Notes: generated by a model not told the origin, from the letters alone. A stretch of 64,000 bases of DNA from JABSOG01 sp965277695 (GCA_965277695.1 CBDIDQ010000134.1:66169-130168); one strand, 5' to 3'. Counted from the stretch's first letter, positions 34,456 to 44,457 are shown. Translations and numbers: made by a program.

Positions 34456-34486
34456 CGAGTAGTTATTTGATTGTTTAGGTTGGCTA

Positions 34487-35092
34487 TTATGCTTGAGCCA
34501 TCGCTGTGGCAGGTGCACGCATTCCGGTGGGTAAACCCGCTAATGGAGAGCGAGGGGGTCTGCCGATAGTGCCTCTGACCAGTGGTTTTGACTCTGCTTG
34601 TTTGGGTTTGCCGAGTTTAAACAACACGCAATTGCGGATATCTTCGACCTTGTAACCAGCTTTGATTTTAATCCTAATATGTGGGATAGCAGCAGCTTCA
34701 AGGGTGCCGTTAACAAACCAGTCTGATTTGGCACGGTGACCGTCTTTGGAGCTGTTGTTGATTAAATCAATCACACCACTGATGGCTAGGGTTTTCTTGT
34801 CACATAAAACAAAATCGACGCTTTTGGCATTGGCTTTTATTAAAGCCGCTCGTTTGTTTTTTGATGAGGCCGCGCCTTTGGTTTCAACGATGTCGGTTAG
34901 CTTAACCCGGGTGAGAATTTTATAGTCATTACCGACGGCTTTCTCAAGTAATTGGTAAAATGATCGTTCAGTACTGCTGTAGATGGTCTGTTTTTTGCTG
35001 AACGGATAAGGGTTACTATTATCAACAAAACGACTGGCGATCAGGGCGATAATAATAATAAAAATAGTGATTAGTAATAAGATGATTTCCAT
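34487..35092 (-). CDS. Membrane-anchored DUF2726 protein
   Basis: The 201-residue protein has one N-terminal membrane helix (about 2-20) and a DUF2726 domain (about 35-165: YSSTERSFYQLLEKAVGNDYKI, VDFVLCDKKTLAISGVIDL, AAAIPHIRIK). The domain resembles restriction-endonuclease-like nuclease folds, but no activity is established. The C-terminal 35 residues are Pro/Arg/Gly-rich and probably disordered. Confidence 0.8.
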   Translation of the reverse strand: MEIILLLITIFIIIIALIASRFVDNSNPYPFSKKQTIYSSTERSFYQLLEKAVGNDYKILTRVKLTDIVETKGAASSKNKRAALIKANAKSVDFVLCDKKTLAISGVIDLINNSSKDGHRAKSDWFVNGTLEAAAIPHIRIKIKAGYKVEDIRNCVLFKLGKPKQAESKPLVRGTIGRPPRSPLAGLPTGMRAPATAMAQA

Positions 35093-35178
35093 TGGCTGCT
35101 CCGTAACAACTTTTTGACAGTAAGAGTTTGACTATGGTCAAAGCACAAGTCATGCCAAGGTTGAAAGGCTGAAATACA

Positions 35179-38100
35179 TTATGTTACTGCCACCTGCTTA
35201 TGGACATTAAACCCCTTGATTAACAGCGGCATAACGACTTGGGCATCCACTGGTTTGGAAAAATAATACCCTTGTATTTGCATCGGGGCGCTCAGTTGTA
35301 AAAACTCAAATTGGTCAAAGGTTTCAACCCCTTCAGCGACAAGTTCGAGTTCGAGGTTTTGGGCGAGGTTAATGATAATGTCTACCAACGCCTTGCCTTT
35401 GGGGTGTTGGTGGATGGCACTAACAAAAGAGCGGTCTATCTTCAACGTATGCACCGGGAAGCGATGGAGGTAACTCAATGAAGAATAGCCTGTGCCAAAA
35501 TCGTCAACAGAAATATGACAACCTAATTCATTCAGTTTATGTAGGTCGGCGATAGTGGCTTCGACATCATTCATCAACATGCTTTCGGTAATTTCTAACT
35601 CCAGTTTGGCTGGTGGCAGCTGATAAAGTTGCAAGGTTTGGTCAATAAATTCAACCAAATCATAATGACTGAATAACCGAGGTGATAAGTTCACCGACAG
35701 GCTGATCTCGGTGAAACCCGCATTTCGCCAAGTTTTTAGTTGATTACAGGCTTGTTTAATCACCCATTCACTCATTGGTACAATTAAACCGGAGTCTTCG
35801 GCAATATCAATAAAATAGCCCGGAGCAATTAAGCCTTTCTCTGGATGCTGCCAGCGGATCAAGGCTTCGATGCTAGCTACCTGACCATCAGTCGAGTTCA
35901 CCCGGGGCTGGTAATGCAAAACAAATTGTTGAGACTCAATCGCCCGGCGTAATTCGTTTTCAATCGATAAACGTTCAAAGGCTTTAACATTCATCGATTG
36001 GGTATAAAACTGAAAATTGTTGCGGCCCTGTGCTTTGACATGATACATCGCCGTATCGGCATTTTTCAGCAGGTGTTGTGAGGTTTGACCGTCGTTAGGG
36101 AAAACGGTTATACCAATACTGGTACTGGTCGATACTTCATAGCCAGTCAGTGAAAATGGCTTGGCTAACTCAGCAATAATTTGGCTGGCAACATGGGTTA
36201 ATTGATTCAGATCCGCATAATCTTCGACAATAATGACAAATTCATCACCGCCCAAACGGGCAAAAGTATCGTCGTCTTTGAGGACTTTGGAAATACGCTC
36301 AGCCACGTTAATCAATAGCAAGTCACCAACATCATGGCCCAAAGAGTCGTTAACATGCTTGAAACGGTCTAAATCAAGAAAAAATAACCCCAACTGTTGT
36401 TCTTCTCGGCGGGCATGGACAATGGCATGATCGAGTCTGTCCTGTAAAAGTGTGCGGTTGGGCAAGTCGGTTAGGGCGTCATATTTGGCTAATTTGCGTA
36501 GCTCCTCTTCGGCCTTGAGTCGCTCGGTGATATCTGAAAACACGCCAACAAAATGAGAAACCTGTTGCTCTTCATTGGTGACTGAACTGATGGTCATTTC
36601 TACCGCGATATCCTTGCCTTGTTTGTTTGACTGCCAGATTTCGCCATGCCATTGCTGCTCCTCATCCAAAGTTGCCCAAATATGCTCATAAAAGTCATTA
36701 CTATGCTTTATTGAGTTGATGATATTAGTACCAGCATTTTTAACTTCTTTTTCTGAATAACCAGTGATTGTGGTGAACGCCGCATTTACCGCCACAATGG
36801 TGCGGGAGCGGTGCATGATCATCACGCCCTCAGAGGTGTTTTTAAAAGCTTCGGCAAACAGTCTGTTTTGGTGATGCATTAGCCTTCTGTCGTTGCGTCT
36901 TTGTTTACGACTGATATGGATGGTATAAGCCAGCACTGCGGCGCTGATCAGATAGGCGATATAGGCATAAAATGTGCGCCACCAAGGCGAGTTAACAATA
37001 ATGGTCAATTGCCGGGGTTCGCCCCAGTCGGCATTAATATCGCTTTTACTACGTAAGCTGAAAGTAAACTGCCCAGTGGTTAAATGGTGCAGAGTTACGT
37101 GCTGGTCATTGCCGATATCAATCCAGTTATCATTGAGCTGGTTGAATTGGTAGGCATAACGGGTTTGTTTCGGCGTGGCGTAATTCAAATTGGTGTGGTG
37201 TAAAGTGACAGCGTAAGCACCATGTTCGAGCGTTAGGCTGTTTTGTTCTATTAAAGGCAGAGTGTAATTGCCATCATGTCGGTTTATAGCTGCTTTTGTC
37301 CATAGTAAGTGTTTACTTTTCTTTGCTACGGTGATCTGCGCCGGATTGACAATGGTAAGGCCATTGGTACTGCCAAAGTAGAGTGCACCATCATTGCCAA
37401 CATTGTAAGCACCGCCATTGAATTCACTGCCGAGCAAACCTTCTTTGGCGGTAAATATTCGTGGCGGAGCACCATTTAAACGGTATTGCACCAAACCGCT
37501 CATTGTACTGATCCACGCACTGCCGACATGATCAGGAATGATGCCAAAAATGGTATTAGTGGGTAGCCCATTGCTGATCCCAATATGACTGGTGGTGGGA
37601 TTGAGCTTGTTGACACCAGTGTCTGAGGTGAAGTTTAAAGTGGTAATACCGCTACGGCTGTAACCGACCCAAATTTGTCCTCTTTTAACCTCAGCCATTG
37701 CGGTGATGGTATTGGTTTCACTGTGATAGGCACTTAACTGATCACTTTTTTGTCTAGTTAGGAAGCGATCAAAGTTGTCGCTGACTGGGTTATAACGGTT
37801 AAGCCCGTTGTTGGTGCCCACCCACAAGGTGCCGCTGGAATCGGTGAGTAATTTGGTCACTGAGGTATTGGGGCTCAGACTGTGATGGTCATCAGGTGAA
37901 TGGGCGTAATGGTGCAGTTTATTATTTTGTAGGTCTAACCGATTGAGTCCGGTAGCGCTGGCAATCCATAGCTGGCGTTGATTATCCAGTTCGATATCAT
38001 AAATGAAATCACTGGCCAGTGAATGGGGATCATCGTCGTGATGCTGCCACTGTGCTATTACGCCGTTGATTGGGTCAAAGTGATTAAGCCCTTTATTGGT

Positions 38101-39444
38101 GGCGACCCAAAGCGTATTGCTGTGCGGGTCATTTTCGATATCGTGAATACGGTAACTTGTGAGAGGTGTGGTGGTGTTTTTTGGATTTGAGGCGACAAAG
38201 CGGGTGACCTCCTGGGTTTTATCTGAGATGCGGTTGAGTCCTTGCTCAGTGCCTACCCACAGGTTGCCTTGGTGATCAGGTTCAATTGACCAGATCATGT
38301 TATCGGATAGCGAGTTGGGGTCGCCCGGATTCTGTGACATGTGACCGAAAGCCCGACTGGTGGGATTGAAAATACTAACGCCATAACTTTCGCTGCCGAT
38401 CCATAACAGTCCGGTATTGTCGAAAAACAGTTTTCTGATAGCGTTAGTGCTCAAGCCGTGATGAATAGCAGGTTGGTAGCCGTAAAATTTGAAGTCATTG
38501 CCTGACGCATTGTCTGACTCGTTGGTTGAACTGCTGTCTGAGCTGCTGCGTGGGTTAAGTGACAATATGCCATTGCCATATATTGCTACCCAGATGTAAC
38601 CGTCGTCATCCTCGGTGATTGAGCGAATACGTTGACGCCTCATACCGTCAATGTTGAGTGAGTTGAGTACATTGCCCAAACTTTTTTTGTGATAAAAGTC
38701 GTATTTTATCAATCCCTGATTGGTGCCGATCCACAATTGCTCGCGGTCATCAAAAAATAGTGCCCTGATCTCGTTAACATCTTCGTTGGCCGGGTTTGGC
38801 TCATAATACAGTATGGAGAAGCGATTTTTATTTGGCTCATACAGCAACACGCCTTGGTTTTGGGTGCCAATGATCAACAAGCCATCAGGGGTTTCAGCCA
38901 GTGTGGTGATTTCATTGGCATTAGCCAATACTTGGGGGGGGATTTTATGCACGGTAAAACGTTTATCTTGATAAGAGTAATGATGCAATCCGTCATAGGT
39001 GGCGACCCACATGGTACCGTCGCTGTGTTTAATCATGGCTGAAATATTTTTCGAGGCGAGGCCGTTGTTGCGTTCAGAGAACTGATTTGTCTGGGGATCA
39101 TATACCGAGATACCGTCATTACTGCCGATCCATATCTGGCGAAATTGGTCTTCGCTGATACTGCTGATATTTTGCTCGAAACTGGCGACGGCATTTTTGC
39201 CAAATTGACTGAATTCATAGCCGTCGTAACGGTTGACGCCTTTTTCTGTAGCCAGCCAAATAAAGCCGAAGCTGTCTTGAAATACTTCATGAACTGAACT
39301 TTGAGATAAACCGTCCTCGACAGTTAGCTGACGGACGATGATTGCACTGGCAGTGTTGGCAGCGTGAGCTTGGCTAGCGGGAAATAAAATAACACTCGAT
39401 GCCAATACACAGAGTAAAAGTAAAACTTGGATGGGTTGTCTCAT
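35179..39444 (-). CDS. Beta-propeller/PAS/GGDEF/EAL sensor protein
   Basis: This 1421-residue protein starts with a signal peptide, then more than ten Reg_prop-type repeats (FIWLATEKGVNRYDG-like units, about 40-740) forming periplasmic propellers, a Y_Y_Y domain (about 745-815), one membrane helix (about 820-842), a PAS domain (about 855-970), a GGDEF domain with intact GGDEF at 1065-1069 and an EAL domain with intact EALIRW from residue 1193. Both c-di-GMP synthesis and hydrolysis motifs therefore look usable. It stands alone as a transcription unit. The ligand is unknown; propeller sensors of this kind often detect sugars or polymers. Confidence 0.92.
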   Translation of the reverse strand: MRQPIQVLLLLCVLASSVILFPASQAHAANTASAIIVRQLTVEDGLSQSSVHEVFQDSFGFIWLATEKGVNRYDGYEFSQFGKNAVASFEQNISSISEDQFRQIWIGSNDGISVYDPQTNQFSERNNGLASKNISAMIKHSDGTMWVATYDGLHHYSYQDKRFTVHKIPPQVLANANEITTLAETPDGLLIIGTQNQGVLLYEPNKNRFSILYYEPNPANEDVNEIRALFFDDREQLWIGTNQGLIKYDFYHKKSLGNVLNSLNIDGMRRQRIRSITEDDDGYIWVAIYGNGILSLNPRSSSDSSSTNESDNASGNDFKFYGYQPAIHHGLSTNAIRKLFFDNTGLLWIGSESYGVSIFNPTSRAFGHMSQNPGDPNSLSDNMIWSIEPDHQGNLWVGTEQGLNRISDKTQEVTRFVASNPKNTTTPLTSYRIHDIENDPHSNTLWVATNKGLNHFDPINGVIAQWQHHDDDPHSLASDFIYDIELDNQRQLWIASATGLNRLDLQNNKLHHYAHSPDDHHSLSPNTSVTKLLTDSSGTLWVGTNNGLNRYNPVSDNFDRFLTRQKSDQLSAYHSETNTITAMAEVKRGQIWVGYSRSGITTLNFTSDTGVNKLNPTTSHIGISNGLPTNTIFGIIPDHVGSAWISTMSGLVQYRLNGAPPRIFTAKEGLLGSEFNGGAYNVGNDGALYFGSTNGLTIVNPAQITVAKKSKHLLWTKAAINRHDGNYTLPLIEQNSLTLEHGAYAVTLHHTNLNYATPKQTRYAYQFNQLNDNWIDIGNDQHVTLHHLTTGQFTFSLRSKSDINADWGEPRQLTIIVNSPWWRTFYAYIAYLISAAVLAYTIHISRKQRRNDRRLMHHQNRLFAEAFKNTSEGVMIMHRSRTIVAVNAAFTTITGYSEKEVKNAGTNIINSIKHSNDFYEHIWATLDEEQQWHGEIWQSNKQGKDIAVEMTISSVTNEEQQVSHFVGVFSDITERLKAEEELRKLAKYDALTDLPNRTLLQDRLDHAIVHARREEQQLGLFFLDLDRFKHVNDSLGHDVGDLLLINVAERISKVLKDDDTFARLGGDEFVIIVEDYADLNQLTHVASQIIAELAKPFSLTGYEVSTSTSIGITVFPNDGQTSQHLLKNADTAMYHVKAQGRNNFQFYTQSMNVKAFERLSIENELRRAIESQQFVLHYQPRVNSTDGQVASIEALIRWQHPEKGLIAPGYFIDIAEDSGLIVPMSEWVIKQACNQLKTWRNAGFTEISLSVNLSPRLFSHYDLVEFIDQTLQLYQLPPAKLELEITESMLMNDVEATIADLHKLNELGCHISVDDFGTGYSSLSYLHRFPVHTLKIDRSFVSAIHQHPKGKALVDIIINLAQNLELELVAEGVETFDQFEFLQLSAPMQIQGYYFSKPVDAQVVMPLLIKGFNVHKQVAVT

Positions 39445-39600
39445 AGTGTCAGATTAACGCCTGATTCATTGTATATCCTGTTGACTCATTAAATTAACAG
39501 CCTCGTAGATTTCGCCGTGTTTAGTCCGTAAGTATAATCAAAACCATTGATTTGTAAAAGTTTCATTGGCATAACTGCAAATCCTAGCCTAGGCTGGATT

Positions 39601-39629
39601 TTGGTGGTCATCATTATTACCTTTATACT
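39601..39629 (+). promoter_or_regulatory. Candidate promoter of the hydrolase-NatAB unit
   Basis: TTGGTG (39601-39606) and TATACT (39624-39629) are 17 nt apart, 47 nt before the ATG of the following gene. Confidence 0.5.
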
Positions 39630-39675
39630 TTGACTTTCAACCGTTTAATGTGAAAACAGCCACAAGGGGTTGCTT

Positions 39676-41244
39676 ATGTTGAGTTTGAAACGCTCATTAT
39701 CGCTAGAGTTATCAAAAGGGTTACCGACGTGGTTAATAGCACTCATATTGATTAGCTGTGGTTTTGACGCGCAAGCTTTGACGCTCGAAAAGTGTCATGT
39801 TGCCGGGGTCAGGGAGCAGGTTTTATGTGGCGAGTTGCTAGTGGCAGAAAACCCTAATCAGCCAGCTAAGCAAATTCCATTGAATATTGTGGTGTTACCG
39901 GGTTTTAGTGCGTCAGGCGTGGGTTCTCACGATGCGAATAAAAGCACTCCTTTGCTGATTTTAGCTGGAGGTCCGGGACAATCGGCAGTGGAACAGTCGG
40001 GATTAATCAATAGTATCTTCCAAACGGTGAGGCAAACCCGAGATATTGTATTGATTGATCAACGGGGCACGGGCAAATCCAATCCATTACAATGCACTAA
40101 TTTTGAGATTGATGACCTTGGATTGAATATTAATTTTGCCGAGCAGGACATGCAAGCTCAGGCAAAAGAATGTTTGGTGCTACTTAGCGACTCGGTTAGC
40201 GACTCGGTTAGTGGCTCTGCACTGGCGCATTATTCGACCAATCAAGCGATTGACGATTTCGAAGCGGTGCGTAAGGCGCTGGGTTATCAGCAATTTCATT
40301 TATATGGTGGCTCTTACGGCACCCGCGCTGGACTGGTTTATTTGCGTCGTTACCCCAATTCAATCGCCAGTGCGGTGCTCGATAGTGTGGCTCCGACTCA
40401 AGTGGCGATTGGCGCATTTGGTAAAAGTAGTGAACGCTCATTTGAGTTGTTGCTTGCCAACTGTGCACAAAACCCTGCTTGTCATGCCGCTTACCCTCAA
40501 CTTAAGCAGGATTTACTGCAATTACTGGCAACCTTGTCTGAGGTTTCAACCCATGAAACCATTGCGGATCCGGTGACGGGAGAACCAACGTCTTTACTGT
40601 TTGCGCGAATGAAGTTTCTTAATACCTTACGAACCTCATTGTACTCCACCAGTTTGCGCAAACTATTGCCTTTGGTGATCCATCAAGCCAATAAAGGCAA
40701 TTACAAGCCTTTTGCTGGGCTCTATGGGGCGTTAAACAGTGGCTCGGGCAGCGGCATGTATATGGGGTTGACTCTGACTATTTTGTGTAGTGAAGACTGG
40801 CCAAGAATGAGTCGTGAGCAGGTGGCGGCAGATAATGATAATTACGTGGTAGGTAATATGAGTAGCCTACCGTGGGAACAAATGTGTAGTGTCTGGCCGC
40901 ATTATAAAGTGGACGATAGGTTCAGTCAGCCGGTGGTGAGTGATGTGCCTGTGCTGCTGTTATCTGGTCAACTCGATCCTGTTACGCCACCGGCATGGGC
41001 AGAAATGGCAGCGCAAACGTTAAGTCGTTCAAGACACTTGGTAGCGGTTAATGGGGCGCATACGATTGTGACTCATACTTGTGCGGCGAAGTTGGTCGGC
41101 GATTTTCTTGATAGTCAGGACTTGGCGGCGTTGGATGATAGTTGTTTAACTAAAAAACGTCATATTCCTTTTATGATCAACACTGGCACGACGAGCTTAG
41201 GCGCAACTAGTTTAAAGGCAGGACAACATGTTACAGGTCACTAA
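39676..41244 (+). CDS. Exported S33-type alpha/beta hydrolase (TAP-like)
   Basis: The 522-residue protein has an N-terminal signal or membrane segment (about 18-32) and an alpha/beta hydrolase fold of the prolyl/tripeptidyl aminopeptidase group: GGPGQSA oxyanion region, DQRGTGKS, nucleophile GGSYGT, and a C-terminal GQLDPVTPP with NGAHTIV carrying Asp and His. AAGGGG six bases before ATG 39676 supports this start. A 12-nt tandem duplication at 40189-40212 (DSVS twice) lies in a variable loop. Its 3' end overlaps the ABC ATPase gene by 17 nt. Confidence 0.87.
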   Translation: MLSLKRSLSLELSKGLPTWLIALILISCGFDAQALTLEKCHVAGVREQVLCGELLVAENPNQPAKQIPLNIVVLPGFSASGVGSHDANKSTPLLILAGGPGQSAVEQSGLINSIFQTVRQTRDIVLIDQRGTGKSNPLQCTNFEIDDLGLNINFAEQDMQAQAKECLVLLSDSVSDSVSGSALAHYSTNQAIDDFEAVRKALGYQQFHLYGGSYGTRAGLVYLRRYPNSIASAVLDSVAPTQVAIGAFGKSSERSFELLLANCAQNPACHAAYPQLKQDLLQLLATLSEVSTHETIADPVTGEPTSLLFARMKFLNTLRTSLYSTSLRKLLPLVIHQANKGNYKPFAGLYGALNSGSGSGMYMGLTLTILCSEDWPRMSREQVAADNDNYVVGNMSSLPWEQMCSVWPHYKVDDRFSQPVVSDVPVLLLSGQLDPVTPPAWAEMAAQTLSRSRHLVAVNGAHTIVTHTCAAKLVGDFLDSQDLAALDDSCLTKKRHIPFMINTGTTSLGATSLKAGQHVTGH

Positions 41245-41962
41245 TCTTGAAAAGTCCTTTGGCCAGCTAAAGGCATTAGATGGTTTGAGTTTTAGCGCCA
41301 ATGATCAACAGATCACCGGTATTCTCGGCCCTAACGGCGCGGGTAAAACCACTTGTTTACGGACCTTGTTTGGCTTGTTGCAACCGGATGTCGGTGAAGT
41401 TAGCGTAGATGACATTGATGTTTTGGCCGATCCGATTGCCGCTCGGCGCAAGATTGGTATTTTTCCGGATAAGTTTGGTTTATATGAACGCCTGAGCTGT
41501 CGGGAACAAATCCGTTATTTCGCCAATATCCATGGCATCACTGGGCATCAATGTGATGCGGCGATAGATAAGATGGTCGTCAGTTTGGCCCTAGAGGATA
41601 TTATTGACCGCCGGGCTGCTGGTTTCTCTCAGGGCCAGCGGATGAAAGTGGCGTTGGCTCAGGCAATGGTACACCAACCGAAAAACCTGATCCTCGATGA
41701 ACCGACCCGAGGACTTGACGTGATGAGCACCCGGCTATTGCGAGAAATCTTACTGGCATTGAAAGCCGAGGGCCATTGTATTTTGTTTTCTAGCCATGTG
41801 ATGCATGAGGTAGCGGCGTTATGTGATCGGGTGGTTATAGTCGCCAATGGTAAGCTCGCAGCGCAAGGTACGCCACAAGAGCTATGCGAGCTGGCAGGAG
41901 AAAGCCAATTGGAAGAAGCCTTTGTTTCTATCATTGGCAGTGATGAAGGGGTCGCCGCATGA
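41228..41962 (+). CDS. natA: NatA-type ABC transporter ATPase
   Basis: The 244-residue ABC ATPase has Walker A GPNGAGKTT, signature FSQGQRMK, Walker B LILDEPT and the switch His in FSSHVM. It matches NatA of Na+-efflux-type ABC exporters. Its start lies inside the end of the preceding hydrolase gene, and it overlaps natB by four bases (ATGA). The transported substrate cannot be read from sequence. Confidence 0.9.
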   Translation: MLQVTNLEKSFGQLKALDGLSFSANDQQITGILGPNGAGKTTCLRTLFGLLQPDVGEVSVDDIDVLADPIAARRKIGIFPDKFGLYERLSCREQIRYFANIHGITGHQCDAAIDKMVVSLALEDIIDRRAAGFSQGQRMKVALAQAMVHQPKNLILDEPTRGLDVMSTRLLREILLALKAEGHCILFSSHVMHEVAALCDRVVIVANGKLAAQGTPQELCELAGESQLEEAFVSIIGSDEGVAA

Positions 41963-43119
41963 ACCGTTTATTTATTAACTTGCTGAAAAAAGAATGGTTA
42001 GATTCAATTAGGGATAAACGCGCATTTACCGCCGCTATGGCGATTGCGGTATTAGGACCGGGCATGTTTGCGATGTCATTGATGTTGGCAGTGAATAAAT
42101 CGCAATCGCTGGAGCCCATCACTATTACTTTGCAAGGGGCTGAACAGTTTCCGGCTTTGGTTGATTTGTTGGCAGAGGAAAAAATCTACAGTGACCAGAC
42201 CAGCCTTGAAGGCGTTGAGGGGGCAGTTGATAGTAAAATTACCCTCATTATTGATAGCGACTTTGCTGCTAATGTTAATCAATCTGAATCGGCTAAACTG
42301 ACGCTACGGGCGGATTATTCTGATAAATCGATTCAGCCACGGATTGATCGGGTAATGCGGGTGCTTAATGGTTATTCCAACCAGCTGGTGGCGATGCGCT
42401 TGATTGTTAGGGGGATTGCACCAGTGGTGGTGCAAGCTGTTGATATTGTCGAACAGGACACCAGCAGTCCACAGTCTCGGGCGGGCTTTTACTTAGGGAT
42501 GATGTCAACCTTCGTATTGATGTCGGTGTTTGTTGCAGCAACCAATGTGGCTATTGACACCAGTGCAGGGGAGCGTGAGCGTCATTCGCTGGAATTTCTC
42601 TTGGCTCAGCCAGTCGAGCCGGTGGTATTGGTGTTGGCAAAAACCGTTAATACCAGTTTTTTTGGCATTGTTGGGGCAGGGCTAACGTTAGCCTTGATGG
42701 TGGTGGTTTTACAATTTGTGCCCTTACATTTGATTGGTTTGGGTTTTGATTTTACTGGGGTGATGGCATTGATGATTTGGGTGGCGTTGATCCCGCTGGC
42801 GACATTGGCTGCTGCAATGCAGTTGGTGACCTCGTTTTTAGCTAAAACGTTCAAAGAAGCCCAGTCGTATATCACCTTAACCATTATGCTGCCTTTGATG
42901 ATGCCGATGATTATTTTGGTTGCTGACATTCAACATCCACTGTTGAGCTGGTTACCGCTGACTGGACAGAATCAACTGATTGGTGATTTTCTCAAAGGCT
43001 CAGACATCAACGTGATGGCGTTGATGGTTTGCTCTGGTGCTTCATTGGGGTTAGCCGGGTTATGCATTGTGGTGATGGCCAGAGGACTTAAATCCGAGAA
43101 GATGATCTTGGGGTTGTGA
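41959..43119 (+). CDS. natB: NatB-type ABC transporter permease
   Basis: The 386-residue permease has an N-terminal helix (about 22-45), a large extracytoplasmic loop (about 46-165) and five further helices (about 175-375), the ABC-2/NatB layout. SAGERERHSLEFLLAQPV is the family's cytoplasmic signature. It ends exactly where the convergent GNAT gene ends, leaving no spacer. Confidence 0.9.
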   Translation: MNRLFINLLKKEWLDSIRDKRAFTAAMAIAVLGPGMFAMSLMLAVNKSQSLEPITITLQGAEQFPALVDLLAEEKIYSDQTSLEGVEGAVDSKITLIIDSDFAANVNQSESAKLTLRADYSDKSIQPRIDRVMRVLNGYSNQLVAMRLIVRGIAPVVVQAVDIVEQDTSSPQSRAGFYLGMMSTFVLMSVFVAATNVAIDTSAGERERHSLEFLLAQPVEPVVLVLAKTVNTSFFGIVGAGLTLALMVVVLQFVPLHLIGLGFDFTGVMALMIWVALIPLATLAAAMQLVTSFLAKTFKEAQSYITLTIMLPLMMPMIILVADIQHPLLSWLPLTGQNQLIGDFLKGSDINVMALMVCSGASLGLAGLCIVVMARGLKSEKMILGL

Positions 43120-43854
43120 TCACTCCATGGTGACAATCTTTGGCAAGCGTAAATGAGTGATCCGCCCGGCTGAGCGGTTGGCGTCAGAAAATAGTTTAAT
43201 TTCACGTAACACGGTTTTGATGATCTCTTGACCACCACGGCCAAATTTCTCCGCATAAATCAACGGTATTAAGGCGCTTTCGCTGTCATTAATTTGCTGC
43301 CAGGCGTGATGAATTTGTTGCCAGTACAAGGTGCCCATGGTCATACCTAGCATGGCACCTATGCCTTTATCACGATACTCTGGCAGTACATAGGCGTAAA
43401 GAAAGTCACATTTAAGGCCAATTAAATTGACATCAGCGTCCATTTCGTTTTGTTCTATATTCTCAGTTAAAAATAAATCAAAAGAAGTGAAACCAATGGG
43501 TTTGGTGGGGTCTTCGGCGCTATACATGATGATACGGTAGTCGCGAGTCTGGTGGTCTGGTTGGCGTTTTTCTTTACCATCGAGCGCCAGACAAATGTGA
43601 TCTCGTTCATCTTGGTTGCTGGCAAAATTACAAAAATAGTCCATTAATTCACTTTGGCTGATAAAAGCTGGACAATCATAAACTAATATTGGTGGTTGTT
43701 GACGAATGGATTCCCAGTTTGGGTGTTTTTCGAGGCAGATTTCCATATCCATATGAGAGATCACTTCGACAAACCCGACTTCGTTGGGGTATACCGCGTA
43801 ACCGGCAAATAACTCTAATTCGCCAAAAATAAGGTGTTCATCATTTTTATTCAT
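43120..43854 (-). CDS. GNAT-type acetyltransferase
   Basis: The 244-residue protein has a C-terminal GNAT core: FLYAYVLPEYRDKGIGAMLGM contains the R-x-x-G-x-G acetyl-CoA pyrophosphate loop. The N-terminal half is not recognised. Substrate is unknown. The stop codon abuts that of natB on the other strand. Confidence 0.7.
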   Translation of the reverse strand: MNKNDEHLIFGELELFAGYAVYPNEVGFVEVISHMDMEICLEKHPNWESIRQQPPILVYDCPAFISQSELMDYFCNFASNQDERDHICLALDGKEKRQPDHQTRDYRIIMYSAEDPTKPIGFTSFDLFLTENIEQNEMDADVNLIGLKCDFLYAYVLPEYRDKGIGAMLGMTMGTLYWQQIHHAWQQINDSESALIPLIYAEKFGRGGQEIIKTVLREIKLFSDANRSAGRITHLRLPKIVTME

Positions 43855-43946
43855 AGTAACGACTATCTGTCTGTTGCTGAGAACGATAAGAAAAGTCTAG
43901 TCCAGACACCCGGACACCGCAACGTTGGGGAAATTGACCCCGGTTA

Positions 43947-43990
43947 TTAACCTGACTTTTAACCTGACTTTTAACCTGACTTTTAACCTA
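43947..43990. repeat. 12-nt tandem repeat
   Basis: TTAACCTGACTT is present in three perfect copies plus eight bases of a fourth, between the GNAT gene and the small RsmS-like gene. Confidence 0.9.
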
Positions 43991-44003
43991 GTCTGGCCAA
44001 ATG

Positions 44004-44180
44004 CTAGCTGGACTCTGGTTGAGCGGTAAGTTTACGCTGACAATCTGCACTGACAATGGCGAGTGCATCGAGGGCTTGTTGTGGCGGAATATCGTTTTGC
44101 TCCAATAACATGATCAAATCTACGGCGAGTTTGACATGTGCTGGAGCACTTTGCAGGGGGTGAAGTGAAGAGTCACTCAC
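44004..44180 (-). CDS. rsmS: Small RsmS/YbaM-like protein (DUF2496)
   Basis: A 58-residue frame with a GTG start contains VKLAVDLIMLLEQNDIPPQQ and ALAIVSADCQRKL, close to E. coli YbaM (VKLAVDLIVLLEENQIP...). YbaM/RsmS is a small regulator of secondary metabolism and virulence in Pectobacterium. The GTG overlaps the last eight bases of the comFB-like gene, which implies translational coupling. It is too short for many ORF callers. The GTG choice rests on the overlap and family length. Confidence 0.78.
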   Translation of the reverse strand: MSDSSLHPLQSAPAHVKLAVDLIMLLEQNDIPPQQALDALAIVSADCQRKLTAQPESS

Positions 44181-44457
44181 TAGGTTCAGCTTCTCGTAAA
44201 TCTTTACTATCGAGATACTCTATGGCTCGCTCGATGGTTTTTTTCACTTTCATTTCCATTTCAATACGTTCGTGCTGAGGCAAATAAAACGCCATATCGA
44301 CTTGATAACGGATGTAACGCGGGGGCAGTTGATTGAGTACAATACAGGATAAATCGGCGATGTAATCGGCGGTTCTTGTTTTGTTCAAGGCCATGATTTC
44401 AAAATGCGCCAGTACCAGATGTTCATAAAAGTTATGGATATCGTTGTCTAATTTCAT
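44173..44457 (-). CDS. ComFB family protein
   Basis: The 94-residue protein matches ComFB (IHNFYEHLVLAHFEIMA, then TADYIADLSCIVLNQLPPRYIRYQ). Cyanobacterial ComFB-type proteins bind c-di-GMP; the zinc cysteines of the Bacillus form are absent here. It overlaps the RsmS-like gene, so they share a message. Its c-di-GMP role is inferred and is plausible given the GGDEF/EAL proteins nearby. Confidence 0.85.
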   Translation of the reverse strand: MKLDNDIHNFYEHLVLAHFEIMALNKTRTADYIADLSCIVLNQLPPRYIRYQVDMAFYLPQHERIEMEMKVKKTIERAIEYLDSKDLREAEPSE

